From: Bilabrum cf. latius
Taxonomy: Eukaryota > Bigyra: Bicosoecida > Bigyra > Bicosoecida
Length of the DNA stretch: 64,000 nt
Direction of reading: 5' to 3'
Assembly (NCBI GenBank): GCA_965178125.1
Contig: OZ237741.1
Location: 868,001-932,000, forward strand
Both the position numbers and the translations under genes were made by a program. Below the pieces are notes generated by a model, which ran no database searches, was not told the DNA's origin, and saw only the letters and a list, made by a program, of their open reading frames with translations. Position 1 is the first letter of the stretch. Each line of letters begins with the position of its first letter. Below, one piece after another: positions 61,401-64,000 of the stretch.

Positions 61401-63629
61401 ATCCCCGTAATGGATCTATCTGCTAATGCACACCAGAGCCCTGGCGGCTCCCCCGGATACGTGGACTACGCCTCATTTGCCCGAGTTGGCGTCAGCGAGG
61501 CAACGCATGACTCAGAGGACCCCTACGCTAGCTTCAGAACGGGCTACACGAGCAATCGATCCTTGGAGCAGAGCGGTCGTGAGCTGGGTGACGCCAACAG
61601 CAGCGACTCCGACGACTCGGAAGAGGAAGAAGAGGCTATGAAGGCCCGCGAATAGATGGGTAGTAGCCGGGTGGGGCAGCAGATCAACCAGCGGATCAGG
61701 CGAAAGATCATTGTGTTCGTCCTTGCTATCATCTTGCTCATCCCATTGCTAACATACGAGACTGGAAACGACACGCGCCGAATGCTGACTTCGCTGCGGC
61801 TGATCGAATCGGCGGGAGTAGCACCGGAATCGGTACCGCCAGCGGATCGCGCCGAGTCGTTCTACGGCGCCGAGAGCGCGCAGGCACTCCTGGTGCAAGA
61901 GTTTTTGGACGAGCACCCAAACACGATCCAGCTTCGAATCGCAGGGGCTACGTTTGGGGAGGCAGACCCGGATGATCCGTCCGTGCTCGTGCTGGAGAGC
62001 GACAAGATCAGCGTGCTGAGGTCCTCCGAGGTAGAGTTCCTCGTCAGCTCCAGGGGGTCCCAAATCCGGCTGGACATATCGAATCAGACAAGGACTGAGA
62101 GTATCTACGCGTTTGCACTTACGCAGGTCATCATCATCTTGCTTGGTGTCCAGGCTGGCCTCCTCCAGCAAGATGTAGACACTCTGCTGGTGCACCCGCT
62201 CGAGAGAATCAGCATGTACTTGCGGCCCATCATGCAGGATGCAATCTCCAACATCAGTGCGAAGAGGAGCGGGCAGGACCAGAGCAACATGCTGACAGGA
62301 CAGTCTACGTCGAAGGCGAAGGGCTGGCGAAAGATGCTGGGCCAGGACGATGGCGAGGAGATGAGCACCAAGCTCCTGCTGGCAGCGATCGAGTGCATGC
62401 GACGAGACCTGAGCGCCACGGCAAGGCGCAATTTCGCGAGAAAAGAGCTTATGTCGCACCTGAAGCAGGCCGACAAGACGAAGCGGGGCATCAGAAAGAG
62501 CATGGTCATGCTCAAAAAGGCGGGTCAGATGGATGAGGAGGGTGGCCTCAGGTTTGTGCCAGTAGCCGATGAAGACGATTTTCTCAGGGCGTATCGTCCG
62601 GGGCAGACGAACCAGGGGCGGCTGCTCAGGCCAGCGACCTCCATCATTCCGTACAGCAAGCTAACACGTGTACAGGAAGCCGACGAAGCTGCGGCCGATG
62701 AGGAGGAGGACGATGGGGAGGAGGGTGGCCATTCCTCCGAGAGGCACCTGAACGACGGAATGAAGACTGGTGACGGGCACAACAGCGACAGCGGTTCGCA
62801 CGGGACTGGCAGCGCTTCGGAAGAGCTTGACCTGGGTATTGGCAACCCTGTTGATGCGTGGTCTCCAGCCGCGACTGGAGGCATTAAGAGCATATCTCGA
62901 TCTGGTTCTGCAGCTGGGCAGGCGCCAGCAAGCGCTGCCGCGCCGCGAAATCCGTTTGCTATCGATCTGGATGCGCCTGGGGGCCAGGCACCACTCCTCG
63001 AAGAAGCAGATGTGGAGCAGGGCGGTGGTTCCACCCGAATGATGCAGAGCTAGGAGAGAAAGTCCACGTCGGCAGATGAGGACGGCAGCGGCAGCGGAGG
63101 CAAGGACGAGTTCGGGCTGCTGCCGCTTGAGGCCATGAAGCCACCGACAACTCTCACCAGAGGTGCATCGATGAGAAAGAAGAAAAAGACCGGCAACAGC
63201 AAGTCAAACGAACCGGAACTAACCCTTGGAATCATGTCTCCCTCCCAGCCAGACCCGGCGGGCACTTCGTCCTCGCGTCATCGACGAGGGCAGTCAGGCT
63301 TCACCGCTGGTGGATCGACAGGGTCGCAAGAGGACGGCGACAACGATGACCCCTTCGCGAAAACGATGGGAGCAGGCGGCGGCCTAGATTACACCAAGTT
63401 TGCGGAAGATCCTTTGCTCGCGCCCATTGCCGACGGGCCGACCCCATCCGGGTCGTAGTCCCGCGAGGGCTCCATGTTCGGGGGCTCGGGACGGAAGCTA
63501 GGCACGCTGTCCAGGTCCAGGAGTCGCGGACGGCGGCAGAGAAACAGCCGCAGGAGGATAACGAGGGGCTCCACAAGGGAGCTCGACGATGAGGAGAGGA
63601 TCAAGGTGGATGGGGATCCTGATGCTTGA
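55446..63629 (+). CDS. Voltage-sensor membrane protein with extracellular sensor-like loop and very long disordered regions
   Basis: One frame from ATG at 55446 to TGA at 63627-63629 (a second TGA follows), 2727 aa, with 23 TAG codons and no TAA or TGA. Residues ~455-590 form S1-S4: hydrophobic helices (WLYVTLNVSLTVFCIVAQD, FYWFLDVAAALSLLLD), then an S4 with six Arg at every third position (RVGRILRLLRVLRLIR). About 1500 residues of Ser/Arg/Gly/Glu-rich sequence follow. Next is SSRVGQQI, a membrane helix (IIVFVLAIILLIPLLTY), a ~110-residue outside loop, another helix (FALTQVIIILLGVQAGLL) and a juxtamembrane segment VDTLLVHPLERI. The latter parts resemble the membrane module of large protist adenylyl/guanylyl cyclases with ion-channel-like domains, but no cyclase domain is visible before the stop. 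The start choice and absence of introns are inferred. Confidence 0.72.
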
Positions 63630-63790
63630 TGAGAGGGTAGGGAGGCGGTGTTTACATCCAGGATACACCTCGCTGCGTCCGTCCTGTCCTGCCGCGCGGG
63701 ACACGCCGGTCGCGCTTCACGTCTCATATGGTAGTTTGATTTATATGCCAAGCTGTTTGTTCATCATTTTCGGATCTGCACAGGTGCTTG
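63630..63790. other. Convergent intergenic gap
   Basis: 161 bp between the TGA of the voltage-sensor gene and the TGA of the minus-strand frame at the window edge. The middle is AT-richer. Nothing else is seen. Confidence 0.35.
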
Positions 63791-64000
63791 TCACGGCGAG
63801 CCATCCTCGCGTAGGGTCGCCATCCCACTGCGCAGCCTCGAGTTGGTCTGCTCCATCAGCTCGATGACGTCATCATCTCTCCCCGGAACCAGGGAAAAGT
63901 TCGCAGGAATTGTGGCCGACCGCTGGTAAAATTCCCAGCACCACACCAGCGCTGTCGTTATCCCGGTGCGCTTACTTGCATCACCAGGCAAAGCCGACGC
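63791..64000 (-). CDS. C-terminal end of an unidentified minus-strand gene (partial)
   Basis: A minus-strand frame is open from the window edge to TGA at 63791-63793, about 69 residues. Composition looks coding (DDDVIELMEQTNSRLRSGM, ending DGSP), and a minus-strand gene here fits the strict strand alternation. A donor-like CAA|GTAAG near 63975 could mean that part of this is intron. I do not recognise the family. Confidence 0.4.
   Translation of the reverse strand, partial: ASALPGDASKRTGITTALVWCWEFYQRSATIPANFSLVPGRDDDVIELMEQTNSRLRSGMATLREDGSP

Noticed and set aside
3-63629. Reading each TAG-interrupted frame as a pseudogene or as many small genes
   Set aside because: Frames continue across TAG with no TAA, TGA or frameshift for thousands of codons, domains span the TAGs, and the paralogue has CAG. 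Decay would also create TAA, TGA and indels.

Overview
The window comes from a nuclear genome of a GC-rich unicellular eukaryote. Genes have GT-AG introns (donors mostly GTGAGT-like, acceptors mostly GCAG), signal peptides and large multidomain membrane proteins. Gene content is protist-like: a TmcB/PAS membrane protein, a P5A ATPase, an SLC44/CTL transporter, a PRCC homologue, a PPR protein and cadherin/IPT giants. I cannot place the lineage more precisely. The key to reading it is a variant genetic code: UAG is sense and means glutamine, while UAA and UGA are stops. About 89 in-frame TAG codons occur in the ten main genes. Every legible gene end is TGA (8) or TAA (3), never TAG. With TAG = Gln, the many short ORFs join into long single-frame proteins. 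Related copies carry CAG where the other has TAG.

Layout, left to right. 3-5690 (+): 5'-truncated TmcB-like PAS protein. 6008-20414 (+): giant adhesion/receptor-like protein, 5 exons, 4559 aa. 21218-24035 (-): choline-transporter-like protein. 24183-26848 (+): secreted GH3 glycosidase. 26977-31062 (-): 1361-aa protein with Sfi1-like repeats. 31209-36709 (+): P5A ATPase. 36823-38652 (-): PPR protein with a probable organelle presequence. 38793-39770 (+): PRCC-family protein. 40408-54719 (-): second giant gene, near-identical to the first over most of its length. 55446-63629 (+): membrane protein with an S4 voltage sensor. 63791-64000 (-): end of a gene running off the window.

Two structural points stand out. 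First, the two giant genes form arms of a ~14-kb inverted repeat, tail to tail, around a ~19.2-kb unique spacer holding six genes. Identity is mosaic: 5' exons and the extreme C-terminus are diverged, the middle ~12 kb is nearly identical. Second, after the first two genes, strands alternate strictly. Three divergent gene pairs share start-to-start gaps of 147, 146 and 140 bp, and convergent ends can be as close as 113-128 bp.

Functionally the window is a mix of housekeeping genes (P5A ATPase, PRCC, CTL, PPR) and surface or sensing genes (giant cadherin/IPT proteins, voltage-sensor protein, TmcB-like protein). I see no pathway linking them. No rRNA, tRNA, transposon or CRISPR array was found. 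All calls rest on reading the sequence and family knowledge; no searches were run.
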